From Actinoplanes sp. DH11 (GTDB lineage: Bacteria; Actinomycetota; Actinomycetes; Mycobacteriales; Micromonosporaceae), in the NCBI RefSeq assembly GCF_020873875.1, contig NZ_JAHWGU010000010.1, positions 1 to 64,000 on the forward strand: a stretch of 64,000 nucleotides of DNA, read 5' to 3'. Position numbers and translations under genes: made by a program. The notes under the pieces were generated by a model. It did no database searches. It saw nothing but the letters and a program-made list of their open reading frames with translations, and was not told the DNA's origin. Shown piece after piece: positions 27,693-39,934 of this stretch. Within the stretch, counting starts at the first letter, position 1; the number at the start of each line of letters is the position of its first letter.

Positions 27693-30373
27693 CCTGCCCC
27701 CTCATTGTTCGACGGTTTGCCCAAGTCTATTTTCCGGGGCTGAAGCGGCCGGTACCGGGCCAGCCACTTCCCGAGATCCGCAGCCGGCATCGGCCGCGCG
27801 TGGAACCAGCCCTGCGCGGTGTGACAACCGGCGGCGGCGAGCAACCGCCAGGTCGCCTCGTCCTCCACACCCTCCGCGACGGCGCGAAGACCCAGAGCCT
27901 CGGCCAGGCCGACCACCGAGCGTACGATCGCCGCGTCCCCCCGATCGGTGGCCATCCCCAGCACGAACGAGCGGTCGATCTTCACTTCGCTCAGCGGCAG
28001 CCGGCGCAGGTGCTGCAACGACGAGTACCCGGTGCCGAAGTCGTCCAGCGAGATCGCCACACCCATCCGGCTGAGCCGGGTCGTGGTTTCCAGCACCCGA
28101 TGCGGGTCCACCATCAACGCGCTCTCGGTGATCTCCAGCTGGAGGAGTTCTGCGGGTACGGCGTACCGGTGGAGCAGCGCACCGACCCGGTCTGCGATGT
28201 CGCCGGCGTGCAGGTCCCGGGCGCTGACGTTGACGGCGGCCCGTAACGGCCGGTCCTGCGCGCACCACTCGGCCAGCTGGGCGACGACCTCCTCCAGGAC
28301 GCGGGCGGTGAGCAGCCGCATCACCGGGGTCGGCTCGGCCACCCGCAGCAACTCCTCCGGGCCGACCGTGCCGCGCCGCGGATGCTGCCAGCGCAGCAGC
28401 GCCTCCACGCCGACGACCTCGCCGGTCGCGACCGCGATCTGCGGCTGGTAGTAGAGGACTATCCCGTCGCCGCTCTTCTTCAGCCCGCCGCCGTTGTTGT
28501 TCAGTCCGCCGCCGTTGCTGTTCGGCCCGTCGCCGTTCCCGTTCAGCCCTTCGCCGTTCCTGTTCAGCGCGTCGTTGTTCTTCAGCGCTGTCCGCAGGTC
28601 GGCGAGCAACGCCAGCCGGTCCGGCGAATGGTGTGCGGCATCCGGGCCGTGCACCGCGACCTGGTCGCCGCGCTGCTTCGCCTCGTACATCGCGGCCTCC
28701 GCCTCGCGCAGCAACGTTCCCGCGTCCCGGCGACCCGACTGGAGCGCTATCCCGATCGACGCGCTCAACTCCACCGGCGTGCCGTCCAGCGGGAACGGCC
28801 GGCTCAGCGCCTCGGACAGGTGCTGCGCGATCCGACGGGCCGCCGCCGGGCCGTCCACCCGGGTGGCGAGCACCGCGAACTCGTCGCCGCCGAGCCGGAC
28901 CACCAGGTCGTGCGCCGGAACCACCGTGGCGAGACGGTCCGCCACCCGGGCCAGGAGACGATCGCCGGCGCCGTGGCCGAGGGCGTCGTTGACCGTGCGG
29001 AACCGGTCCAGATCGAGCAGCAGCAACGCCCGGCGCCGATCCGGGGAACGTTCGGCGATCGCCGACTGGAGCGCCCGCCGGTTGGGCAGACCCGTCAGCG
29101 CATCGAACCGGGCGGCCCGCTCCGACTCGCCGGCCCAGCGGACCATCCGGTGCACGGCGTGCAGCGCCAGCAGCGACAGCGGCAGCAGGGCGGGGCTCAC
29201 CACGGCCGCGACCAGCACAATCGGGCCGAGCAGCAGCAGCGCCGCGGTGGCCAGCAGGTCGGCGTGCCCCCGCCGGCGGTGCGGACGAGGACGTCCGTCG
29301 GTGGTCCAGCGGCGGACGATCGCCGCCACCGCGTGCCGCGCACCGATCCAGGCGGCCGCGGCCGCGCACGTCACCGCCACCTCCAGCCAGCTCGGCCCGG
29401 CCTGCCCGGGACCGAGACGCAGCGACGTCAGACCGGCCACCGCCGCGGCCGCGCCGAGCGCGACCGCATGCTGAAGGGCAAGGTGCAGGGAGCGGCGTAC
29501 GGAGTGACGCATCCGTACGCCGGCAACCGCCACCGCCGCCAGCTGCACCACCAGCGCCGGTGGGCCGCCCCACGCCAGCAGGATCGCGAACGTGAAACAG
29601 ATCGACGGCAGAATGATCGAGCTGGCCCGCCGGCCCGGCACCAGGTAGGGCCGGGCGTCAGCGACAAGCGCGAGCACCGCCATCACCCAGAACGCTGCCG
29701 GCAGCCCCGCGAACGCGACCGGGTCGACAGCCCAGAGCACCAGACCACCCGCAAGCGACGCGACAGCGGTGACAACAATCGCCCGCCGCCGCCGCGGATC
29801 CATCCGCCCACGCCCACGATCGCCACGCCCCAGAACCGCACGCCCCAGCACGGCACGCCCCACCCCCACCGCCCGCTCCCGGCCGAAGCCCCCCAACCCG
29901 GCACGCCCCGATCCGGCACGCCCCAAGCCAGCGCGCCCGGAACGAGCACGCCCCAAGCCAGCGGCATCCGGATCAGCACGCCCGGAGTCAGCGGCCCCGG
30001 CGTCGGCGCGGCCCGGATCACAACGTCCGGAGCCGGCGTTAACCGAGCCACCGCCGACCGAATCGACGCCTGTCGAATCCATGCCCGTCGAGTCCGCGCG
30101 CGTCGAATCGGCGCGGGCCGGGGCGGCGCGCGTCGAATCGGCGCGGGCCGGGGCGGCGCGCGTCGAATCGGCGCGGGCCGGGGCGGCGCGCGTCGAATCG
30201 GCGCGGGCCGGGGCGGCGCGCGTCGAATCGGCGCGGGCCGGGGCGGCGCTGCCCGGAATGGCCTGGGTGCGGCCCGCGTCGGCGGCACGGGCACGGCTGG
30301 GGTCCGGGCACGGCCGTGCGGCGGATTCCGAGGCGGAGTCCGAGCCGGCCGTGCGCAGGCGAGCGGCATCCAT
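27665..30373 (-). CDS. Membrane GGDEF-EAL protein 3 with repeat-rich N-terminus
   Basis: Encodes 902 residues. The N-terminal 195 residues are Ala/Arg/Asp/Gly-rich and disordered. They include five exact copies of a ten-residue [10 protein letters not shown]-type unit (residues about 42-91). Membrane helices follow (about 200-400), then GGDEF (LGGDEF near 493), an Asn/Gly repeat linker (about 601-632) and EAL (EALLRW near 657). EAL catalytic residues are intact ([29 protein letters not shown]). No RxxD site precedes GGDEF. ATG at 30373 has GGAGGT only three bases upstream. A later start such as the Met before DPRRRRAI remains possible. The 3' end overlaps gatC. Confidence 0.85.
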   Translation of the reverse strand: MDAARLRTAGSDSASESAARPCPDPSRARAADAGRTQAIPGSAAPARADSTRAAPARADSTRAAPARADSTRAAPARADSTRAAPARADSTRADSTGMDSTGVDSVGGGSVNAGSGRCDPGRADAGAADSGRADPDAAGLGRARSGRAGLGRAGSGRAGLGGFGRERAVGVGRAVLGRAVLGRGDRGRGRMDPRRRRAIVVTAVASLAGGLVLWAVDPVAFAGLPAAFWVMAVLALVADARPYLVPGRRASSIILPSICFTFAILLAWGGPPALVVQLAAVAVAGVRMRHSVRRSLHLALQHAVALGAAAAVAGLTSLRLGPGQAGPSWLEVAVTCAAAAAWIGARHAVAAIVRRWTTDGRPRPHRRRGHADLLATAALLLLGPIVLVAAVVSPALLPLSLLALHAVHRMVRWAGESERAARFDALTGLPNRRALQSAIAERSPDRRRALLLLDLDRFRTVNDALGHGAGDRLLARVADRLATVVPAHDLVVRLGGDEFAVLATRVDGPAAARRIAQHLSEALSRPFPLDGTPVELSASIGIALQSGRRDAGTLLREAEAAMYEAKQRGDQVAVHGPDAAHHSPDRLALLADLRTALKNNDALNRNGEGLNGNGDGPNSNGGGLNNNGGGLKKSGDGIVLYYQPQIAVATGEVVGVEALLRWQHPRRGTVGPEELLRVAEPTPVMRLLTARVLEEVVAQLAEWCAQDRPLRAAVNVSARDLHAGDIADRVGALLHRYAVPAELLQLEITESALMVDPHRVLETTTRLSRMGVAISLDDFGTGYSSLQHLRRLPLSEVKIDRSFVLGMATDRGDAAIVRSVVGLAEALGLRAVAEGVEDEATWRLLAAAGCHTAQGWFHARPMPAADLGKWLARYRPLQPRKIDLGKPSNNEGAGWPPSPAKR
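30101..30250. repeat. Five tandem copies of a 30-bp minisatellite
   Basis: The unit begins CGTCGAATCGGCGCGGGCCG and repeats every 30 bases from 30101. Copies are identical except for the final base of the last one, and a degenerate copy precedes them. The unit length keeps the GGDEF-EAL frame open, encoding ten-residue repeats. Identity implies recent expansion. Confidence 0.9.
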
Positions 30374-30520
30374 GCGACCTCCATGATGGCTCGATCACCG
30401 ATCGCCTACACCATAGATCCACATGGTGCCTTCCAGGCTAAACTACTTACCCGTTACTAAAACGACATAGGCTCCCACACGTGATAATCGGGCTGTTTCA
30501 CTCCTGTGGGTGACGGTCGG

Positions 30521-34094
<3,574 letters not shown>

Positions 34095-34109
<15 letters not shown>

Positions 34110-34159
34110 CGGCGCCACCCCAGCTGCCAGCGGTGAACGGGAACTCAGACATCGGCGCC
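34095..34159. repeat. 22-bp direct repeat across the mnmA/methionine-synthase-like junction
   Basis: CGGGAACTCAGACATCGGCGCC occurs at 34095-34116 and 34138-34159, 43 bases apart; it is quoted here as CGGGAACTCAG plus ACATCGGCGCC. One copy holds the start codon of the methionine-synthase-like gene. The other supplies the last codons and stop of mnmA and a decoy ATG followed by MSEFPF and an early stop. Confidence 0.85.
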
Positions 34160-35233
34160 GGCCCGGCTGCCCGCGGTGATCGTGGCTGAGCCGAGCACGA
34201 TGTCGCCGCCCGGGTCGGGCCGGTAGGCGACGATGGCCTGACCGGCGGCGACCCCCCGGGCAGGGGTGGTCAGCCGGGCAGTCAGGGTGCCGTCGGCCAC
34301 CGAGACGGTCGCCGGGACCACCTCGCCGTGCGCCCGGAGCTGGACCTCGCACGAGACGTCCGCCGACAGGTCGTGCCAGATCGGGCGCTCGGCGCTGACC
34401 ACGTCGACCTCGAGGTCCTCGCGCGGGCCGACGGTCACCGTGTTCGACACCGGGGTGATGGACAGCACGTACCGCGGGCGGCCGTCCGCTGCCGGCACCC
34501 GCAGGTCGAGGCCCTTGCGCTGGCCGATCGTGAATCCGTACGCCCCGTTGTGGGTCCCCAGGGTCTCCCCGGTCCGGCCGTCGACGATGTCGCCCGGCGC
34601 GGCACCGAGCCGGCTCTCCAGGAATCCGCGGGTGTCGCCGTCGGAGATGAAGCAGATGTCGTGCGAGTCCGGCTTGTCGGCCACCGCGAGGCCACGCTCG
34701 GCGGCCTCGGCCCGCACCCGCTCCTTGGTGGAGTCGCCGAGCGGGAACATCGCCCGGTCCAGCTGGGCGCGGGTGAGGACGGCCAGCACGTACGACTGGT
34801 CCTTCGCGATGTCGACGCTGCGCCGCAGCAGCCCGTCGGCACCGAGCCGGGCGTGGTGCCCGGTCACCACGGCGTCGAAGCCGAGGGCGACCGCCCGGTC
34901 CAGCACCGCCGAGAACTTGATCTTCTCGTTGCAGCGCAGGCAGGGATTGGGGGTACGGCCGGCCGCGTACTCGTTGACGAAGTCGTCGACCACGCTGTCG
35001 TGGAACTCCTCCGCCATGTCCCAGACGTAGAACGGGATGCCGATCACATCGGCGGCGCGCCGCGCGTCCCGGGAGTCCTCCAGGGTGCAGCAGCCGCGCG
35101 CGCCGGTCCGGAACGTCTGAGGATTACGTGCCAGGGCCAGGTGCACCCCGGTGACGTCGTGTCCGGCATCGACGGCGCGGGCCGCGGCGACGGCCGAATC
35201 GACGCCACCCGACATGGCCGCAAGAACTCGCAT
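34145..35233 (-). CDS. mnmA: tRNA-specific 2-thiouridylase
   Basis: A 362-residue enzyme that 2-thiolates wobble uridine-34 of tRNALys, Glu and Gln using ATP and persulfide sulfur. The PP-loop is [13 protein letters not shown] (residues 5-17). The catalytic cysteines lie in NPCLRCNE and in DICFISDGD. The C-terminal beta-barrel ends in GQAIVAY. The gene immediately follows a cysteine desulfurase (nine-base gap), its likely sulfur donor. The last residues (GADV) come from a duplicated segment shared with the next gene start. Confidence 0.96.
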   Translation of the reverse strand: MRVLAAMSGGVDSAVAAARAVDAGHDVTGVHLALARNPQTFRTGARGCCTLEDSRDARRAADVIGIPFYVWDMAEEFHDSVVDDFVNEYAAGRTPNPCLRCNEKIKFSAVLDRAVALGFDAVVTGHHARLGADGLLRRSVDIAKDQSYVLAVLTRAQLDRAMFPLGDSTKERVRAEAAERGLAVADKPDSHDICFISDGDTRGFLESRLGAAPGDIVDGRTGETLGTHNGAYGFTIGQRKGLDLRVPAADGRPRYVLSITPVSNTVTVGPREDLEVDVVSAERPIWHDLSADVSCEVQLRAHGEVVPATVSVADGTLTARLTTPARGVAAGQAIVAYRPDPGGDIVLGSATITAGSRAGADV

Positions 35234-35242
35234 GACCGAAGC

Positions 35243-36418
35243 CTATCTGGGAGTCTTCCACGCTCCGGCTCGGCGGGCGCGCTCCACGGCGCCGGGCAGG
35301 GCGGCGAGCAGGGCGTCGACGTCGGCGACGGTGCTGTCGTGACCGAGCGTGAACCGCAGGGACGAGCGGGCGCGGGCGTCGTCGGCACCCATCGCCAGCA
35401 GCACATGACTGGGCTGCGCCACCCCGGCCGAACACGCCGAGCCGGTCGAGCAGTAGACGCCCTGCGCGTCCAGGAGCAGCAGCAGCGCGTCGCCCTCGCA
35501 CCCGGGGAAGGAAAAGTGCGCATTGCCGGGGAGCCGGTCCTCGGCAGCGCCGTTGAAGATCGCGTCCGGGATCACCGCCCGGACGCGGGCCACCAGGTCG
35601 TCGCGGAGAGCGGAGACGCGTACGGCGTATTCCTCCCGCGCCTTGACCGCGGCCTCGACCGCCGTCGCGAACGCCGCCACCCCCGCGGTGTCCAAGGTCC
35701 CGGAGCGCACGTCGCGCTCCTGGCCGCCGCCGTGCAGCAGCGGCGTGCACGCGACGTCGCGGCCCAGCAGCAGCGCACCCACCCCGACCGGCCCACCCAG
35801 CTTGTGCCCGGTGATGGTGAGCGCGGCGGCCCCGCTCGCCGCGAAGTCGACCGGAACCTGCCCGGCCGCCTGCACCGCGTCGGTGTGGAACGGGATGCCG
35901 GCGGCAGCCGCCAGCCCGGCCAGCTCGGCGATCGGCTGCAGCGTGCCGACCTCGTTGTTCGCCCACTGCACGCTCATCACGGCGACCCGCTCGCCCTGCT
36001 CGGCGATCAGCTCGGCCACGGCCTCCGGCGGCACCCGCCCGGCGTCGTCGACCGGCAGCGTGACGACCTCGGCGCCCTCCTGCACCCCGAGCCAGTCGGC
36101 CGCGTCGAGAACCGCGTGATGCTCGACGGCGGACACGACGACCAGGGTGCGTTCCGGGTCGGCCGCACGCCCGGCCCAGAAGATGCCCTTGACCGCCAGG
36201 TTGTCGCTCTCGGTGCCACCGCCGGTGAAGATCACCTCGGACGGGCGCGCACCGACCGCCGCGGCGATCCTCTCGCGCGACTCCTCGACCAGGCGCCGGG
36301 CGCCGCGACCGGCAGCATGCAGGGACGACGGGTTGCCGACCTCCCGCACCGCGGCGACATAGGCGTCGAGCGCGGCGGGAAGCATCGGCGTGGTCGCCGC
36401 GTGATCCAGGTAGGCCAT
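35243..36418 (-). CDS. Cysteine desulfurase (NifS/IscS class)
   Basis: A 391-residue PLP enzyme that removes sulfur from cysteine to form enzyme persulfide. It starts [12 protein letters not shown], with PLP-binding EHHAVLD and the Schiff-base lysine in [12 protein letters not shown]. The active-site Cys sits in the long flexible loop [11 protein letters not shown], which marks the group I (IscS/NifS) class. ATG at 36418 is chosen over an upstream in-frame ATG because GGAG precedes it and it begins the conserved domain. Paired with mnmA, it probably supplies sulfur for tRNA thiolation. Confidence 0.95.
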   Translation of the reverse strand: MAYLDHAATTPMLPAALDAYVAAVREVGNPSSLHAAGRGARRLVEESRERIAAAVGARPSEVIFTGGGTESDNLAVKGIFWAGRAADPERTLVVVSAVEHHAVLDAADWLGVQEGAEVVTLPVDDAGRVPPEAVAELIAEQGERVAVMSVQWANNEVGTLQPIAELAGLAAAAGIPFHTDAVQAAGQVPVDFAASGAAALTITGHKLGGPVGVGALLLGRDVACTPLLHGGGQERDVRSGTLDTAGVAAFATAVEAAVKAREEYAVRVSALRDDLVARVRAVIPDAIFNGAAEDRLPGNAHFSFPGCEGDALLLLLDAQGVYCSTGSACSAGVAQPSHVLLAMGADDARARSSLRFTLGHDSTVADVDALLAALPGAVERARRAGAWKTPR

Positions 36419-36516
36419 CGTCTCCAAGCTTAGGCGCTTCCCCGGCAACCGCTCAGGGTCCGCCTCCGCCGACAACCGAGATCAACCCCACTCGAATCCC
36501 TCTGGCGGAAAAGCCG

Positions 36517-36546
36517 GACGGCCCGGCGGAAGATCGCCGGGCCGTC
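36517..36546 (-). terminator. Terminator after etfA
   Basis: GACGGCCCGGC (36517-36527) and GCCGGGCCGTC (36536-36546) form a perfect 11-bp stem 14 bases after the etfA stop codon. It separates the etf operon from the cysteine desulfurase gene. Confidence 0.75.
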
Positions 36547-36560
36547 TCGTCAGGGTGTTG

Positions 36561-37511
36561 TCACTTGCGCTTGCGGACCTCGTCGGCCGCCTGCGGGACG
36601 ACCTTGAACAGGTCGCCCACGACACCGAAGTCGGCGAGCTCGAAGATCGGCGCCTCGGCGTCCTTGTTGACCGCGACGATGGTCTTCGAGGTCTGCATGC
36701 CGGCACGGTGCTGGATCGCACCGGAGATGCCGAGCGCCACGTACAGCTGCGGCGACACGGTCTTGCCGGTCTGGCCGACCTGGAACTGGTGCGGGTAGTA
36801 GCCGCTGTCGACGGCCGCCCGGGACGCGCCGACCGCGCCGCCGAGCAGGTCGGCGAGTTCCTCGACCATCTTGAAGTTCTCGGCGTTGCCGACGCCGCGG
36901 CCGCCGGAGACGACGATCGAGGCCTCGGTGAGCTCGGGACGCGAGCCCTTCTGCTCGGTGACCCGCTCGACGACCTTGGTCAGCTTGTCCTTGTCGGACA
37001 CCGCGACGGTCAGCTCCTCGACCGCCGGCGACGTGGCCTGCGCCTCGGGGGTGACCGAGTTCGGGCGGATCGTCACGATCGGCAGGCCCCGGGTGACCCG
37101 GGACTTGACGATCGTGGAGCCGGCGAAGACCACCTGCGTAGCGGTGCCGTCGGCGTCGACCGCTACCGCGTCGGTGAGCAGGCCGTTGTCCAGCTTGATC
37201 GCCAGGCGACCGGCGATCTCCTTGCCCTCCTGAGTCGAGCCGAGCAGCACGGCGGCCGGCTGCACCCGCTTGACCAGCTCGGCGACCACGGTGGCCTTCG
37301 GCGCCACCAGGTAGCCCTCCACGTCCTCGCCGGACGCGACGTAGATCTTCTCGGCGCCGTACTCGGCGAGCTTCTCGCTCACCGCGGCCACGTCACCGAA
37401 GACGACCGCGGACGGCGAACCCAGCCCACGGGCGATGGTCAGCATCTCGAGCGTGACCTTCTTGACGCCGGCGGCCTGCGAGGCCTCGACGACGACCAAT
37501 ACCTCAGCCAT
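36561..37511 (-). CDS. etfA: Electron transfer flavoprotein alpha subunit
   Basis: A 316-residue FAD-binding subunit of ETF, which takes electrons from acyl-CoA and related dehydrogenases. The C-terminal FAD domain shows [13 protein letters not shown], the [20 protein letters not shown] motif and [20 protein letters not shown], which I quote in part as [19 protein letters not shown] and DLFKVVP follow as usual. Fourteen bases after etfB on the same strand, as in most bacteria. Start ATG 37511 after a weak GAAGGGG. Confidence 0.96.
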   Translation of the reverse strand: MAEVLVVVEASQAAGVKKVTLEMLTIARGLGSPSAVVFGDVAAVSEKLAEYGAEKIYVASGEDVEGYLVAPKATVVAELVKRVQPAAVLLGSTQEGKEIAGRLAIKLDNGLLTDAVAVDADGTATQVVFAGSTIVKSRVTRGLPIVTIRPNSVTPEAQATSPAVEELTVAVSDKDKLTKVVERVTEQKGSRPELTEASIVVSGGRGVGNAENFKMVEELADLLGGAVGASRAAVDSGYYPHQFQVGQTGKTVSPQLYVALGISGAIQHRAGMQTSKTIVAVNKDAEAPIFELADFGVVGDLFKVVPQAADEVRKRK

Positions 37512-37525
37512 GACGAAACCCCTTC

Positions 37526-38305
37526 TCAGACGAACTTCTCGGTGGCGAGGTACGCGACCAGCTGCGCGCCGCCGTCGCCCTCATCCGTGACCTTGGTGCC
37601 GCCGGACCGCGCCGGCCGCTTCGAGAACTCCAGCACCTGGCTGGTGGCACCGGCGAAGCCGACCTCGTCACCGGCCACGCCCAGCTCACCCAGGGTAAGG
37701 CTCTGCACCGGCTTCTTCTTGGCGGCCATGATGCCCTTGAAGGACGGGTACCGCGGCTCGTTGATGGTGTCCCAGACGCTCACGATCGCCGGGGTGGCGG
37801 CCGTGACGACCTCGTAACCCTCGTCGGTCTGCCGCTCGACGGTCAGCTGCGAGCCGTCCACGGTCAGCTTGCGCGCGCCGGTCAGCGCGGCCACGCCGAG
37901 GCGCTCGGCCAGCATGTGGGGCACCACCTGGACACGACCGTCGGTGGACTCCGCGCCGCACAGGATCAGGTCGGCGTTCAGGGTCCCCAGGGCGGCCGCG
38001 AGGACCTTGGAGGTGGCGACCGCACACGAGCCGTGCAGCGCGTCGTCCTGCACGTGCACCGCCTTGTCGGGGCCCATCGAGAGCGCCTTGCGGATCGAGT
38101 CCGTCGCGCCACCGGGGCCGACCGTCAGGACTGTCACCTCGCCACCGTGCGCCTCTTTGATCTTCAGCGCTTCCTCGATGGCGTACTCGTCCATCTCGTT
38201 GATGACGTTGCTTGCCGAGCCTCGCTCGACGGTCTTGTCGTCAGCGCTCAGGGTGCGCTCGGCACCGGAGTCGGGTACCTGCTTGACCAGTACGACGATG
38301 TTCAT
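37526..38305 (-). CDS. etfB: Electron transfer flavoprotein beta subunit
   Basis: A 259-residue AMP-binding subunit of ETF. It starts MNIVVLVKQVPDSGAER, with the family segment NEMDEYAIEEALKIKE and the recognition loop region VGFAGATSQVLEF near the C-terminus. The ATG at 38305 begins the conserved sequence; upstream in-frame residues are not conserved. The partner of EtfA downstream forms the heterodimer. The enoyl-CoA hydratase at 43,777 is another beta-oxidation-type gene in the window but is not linked. Confidence 0.96.
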   Translation of the reverse strand: MNIVVLVKQVPDSGAERTLSADDKTVERGSASNVINEMDEYAIEEALKIKEAHGGEVTVLTVGPGGATDSIRKALSMGPDKAVHVQDDALHGSCAVATSKVLAAALGTLNADLILCGAESTDGRVQVVPHMLAERLGVAALTGARKLTVDGSQLTVERQTDEGYEVVTAATPAIVSVWDTINEPRYPSFKGIMAAKKKPVQSLTLGELGVAGDEVGFAGATSQVLEFSKRPARSGGTKVTDEGDGGAQLVAYLATEKFV

Positions 38306-38494
38306 CGCGCTCTTACGACCCTCCTGTATTGAACGCACCGTTGCGGTCGGCCCGTCCGCCGGCTCGAACGCCTCGCGGCGGACATGTCGGCAAGGTTACC
38401 CGCCAGTAGCTTTCCTGTTGCCGGCCACCCAGAGTGACACACCTCACCCACGGCGCGATCACGATCGCTACAGTGCGACGAGGAGGTGTCTGAC

Positions 38495-38701
38495 ATGTCC
38501 GGTCGAAACGTCTCGCTCGTGGACGAGACCAGCTCGCCCACGCCCCATACTTACGCATCCGAGAAGACAGTGAACCCGCAGACCCATGGTCTCGCGGGAC
38601 CCGACTCACCGTGGTGCCGGTGCGGCCGCCTCCGGGAGGCCTGCGTCAGTGACGAAGTCCGCTCCCTGTGGCCCCGCCTTCTTGACCCGGCGGGTCGATA
38701 A
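38495..38701 (+). CDS. Small Cys-containing hypothetical protein
   Basis: A 68-residue ORF with a strong ribosome site (AGGAGG eight bases before the ATG) and a TACAGT -10-like element about 20 bases further upstream. The protein is polar at the N-terminus and ends with a WCRCGRLREACVSDEVRSLW segment containing three cysteines, then PRLLDPAGR. No known family is recognised. Its stop lies eight bases before the next gene. Translation signals make it more credible than other short frames, but conservation is untested. Confidence 0.6.
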   Translation: MSGRNVSLVDETSSPTPHTYASEKTVNPQTHGLAGPDSPWCRCGRLREACVSDEVRSLWPRLLDPAGR

Positions 38702-38709
38702 TCGGCCAC

Positions 38710-39093
38710 GTGCTCGGTGACCTGACTCTTTGGTTCGACCCGGAGAAATCCACCAGGGTCGGCACCACCCCGGACTACCGGTTCTCGCTCGCCAACGAAC
38801 GCACGTTCCTCGCCTGGATCCGTACCGCCCTGGCCCTCCTCGCCGGCGGTCTGGCCTGCGCCCAGTTCCTGCCACCCCTGCCCATCGAGCACCTGCGCGA
38901 GATCATCGCGATCCTCCTGCTGACGCTCGGCGGCCTGCTCGCGCTCCGGGCGGTGGACCACTGGGCGCGCACCGAACGGGCCATGCGGCTCGGCACCGAC
39001 CTGCCCCGCTCCCGGTTCCCCGCGGTGCTCGCGATCGTGGTCGCCGTCGGCGCGGTCGCCCTGGTCGCCGCGGTTCTCGTGCAAGTCTTCTGA
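38710..39093 (+). CDS. DUF202 (YidH-like) membrane protein
   Basis: A 127-residue protein with the DUF202 signature LANERTFLAWIRTALALLAG (about residues 28-47) and three hydrophobic helices. This family is found across bacteria as short inner-membrane proteins (YidH, YidG); function unknown. A GTG start at 38710 is used. Its stop codon overlaps the start of a second, related gene by one base (TGATG), so the two are coupled and may form a hetero-oligomer. Confidence 0.88.
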   Translation: MLGDLTLWFDPEKSTRVGTTPDYRFSLANERTFLAWIRTALALLAGGLACAQFLPPLPIEHLREIIAILLLTLGGLLALRAVDHWARTERAMRLGTDLPRSRFPAVLAIVVAVGAVALVAAVLVQVF

Positions 39094-39461
39094 TGATCGG
39101 CAAAGAGCCGGCCCGCGACGACCCCGCCCGGCCAGGCACCGGCGGCCGCGGCCTCGCCGGCCTCCGCGACCCGGGGGCCGCGCCGGAACGCACCCGGCTG
39201 GCCTGGCGGCGCACCGGCCTCTCCGCCGCCGTCGTCGGGCTGCTCGCCGTCCGGCCCGCCTTCGCGCCCGGCGCCGGGGCCGCGCAGTGGCTGGCCGCGG
39301 CCGGCGCGATGATCTGCTGGGCGGTCCTGGTGGCGCTCGCGCTGCGTCGCGCGCGGGGCCTCAACGACCCGGTTCCGGCGCCCGTTCCGGGCTGGATCCG
39401 GGCCTACGCGTTCGTCACGGTGGCCCTGAGCGTCCTCGCCGGATGGGTTGTCATGCTCTGA
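39093..39461 (+). CDS. Second DUF202-like membrane protein
   Basis: A 122-residue protein. After a Gly/Arg/Pro-rich N-terminus it carries PERTRLAWRRTGLSAAV, a divergent form of the DUF202 ERTxLAWxRT core, then three hydrophobic helices. Coupled to the preceding DUF202 gene by a one-base overlap. Such paired DUF202 genes (compare yidG/yidH) recur in bacteria. No function can be assigned. Confidence 0.85.
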   Translation: MIGKEPARDDPARPGTGGRGLAGLRDPGAAPERTRLAWRRTGLSAAVVGLLAVRPAFAPGAGAAQWLAAAGAMICWAVLVALALRRARGLNDPVPAPVPGWIRAYAFVTVALSVLAGWVVML

Positions 39462-39499
39462 TCGTCGCCGTCCTCGCTCGGGCGGGGCATCATTGCGGC

Positions 39500-39934
39500 A
39501 TGGTCCGGTTGTTCATCGTCTTGGCCGCGGCGGCGCTCGTCCTGCTCATCCTGGCGCTCATCAGCGGTCTCTCGGCAGAGCGTGTCCGCAATATGCCCCG
39601 TGCGGCCTGGGTCCTGGTGATCCTTCTCATCCCGATCGCCGGCCCGGCGGCCTACTTCGTCTGGGGCCGGCCGGTCGCTGCCGGGTCGCGCCGGGCACCG
39701 TCCCGCCCGTCCTCGCCGGACGACGATCCGGAGTTCCTGCGATCGATGAACATCGAGAAGGCCCGCCGTGAGCGGGAGATGCTCGCCCGCTGGGAGCAGG
39801 AGCTGGGTCCGGGCGACAAGCCCGGACCGGTGGTCCCGGAGGACCGCGGCCGGGCCGAGCGGGAGATCGCCGACCGGGAGACCGAGGAGAACGGGCAACC
39901 GGATGGCGAACAAAAAGACGAAAAGAAGCCCTAG
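39500..39934 (+). CDS. Small membrane protein with PLDc_N domain
   Basis: A 144-residue protein. Two hydrophobic helices near the N-terminus contain MPRAAWVLVILLIPIAGPAA followed by YFVWGRP, the typical PLDc_N (cardiolipin-synthase N-terminal) two-helix motif. A highly charged tail rich in Glu, Arg and Lys follows and no phospholipase domain is present. Start ATG 39500. The stop overlaps the end of the convergent acetolactate-synthase-like gene by four bases. Function unknown. Confidence 0.87.
   Translation: MVRLFIVLAAAALVLLILALISGLSAERVRNMPRAAWVLVILLIPIAGPAAYFVWGRPVAAGSRRAPSRPSSPDDDPEFLRSMNIEKARREREMLARWEQELGPGDKPGPVVPEDRGRAEREIADRETEENGQPDGEQKDEKKP

Noticed and set aside
30101-30250. CRISPR array
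   Set aside because: The 30-base repeats are directly contiguous with no spacers, lie in a coding frame and have no cas genes nearby.
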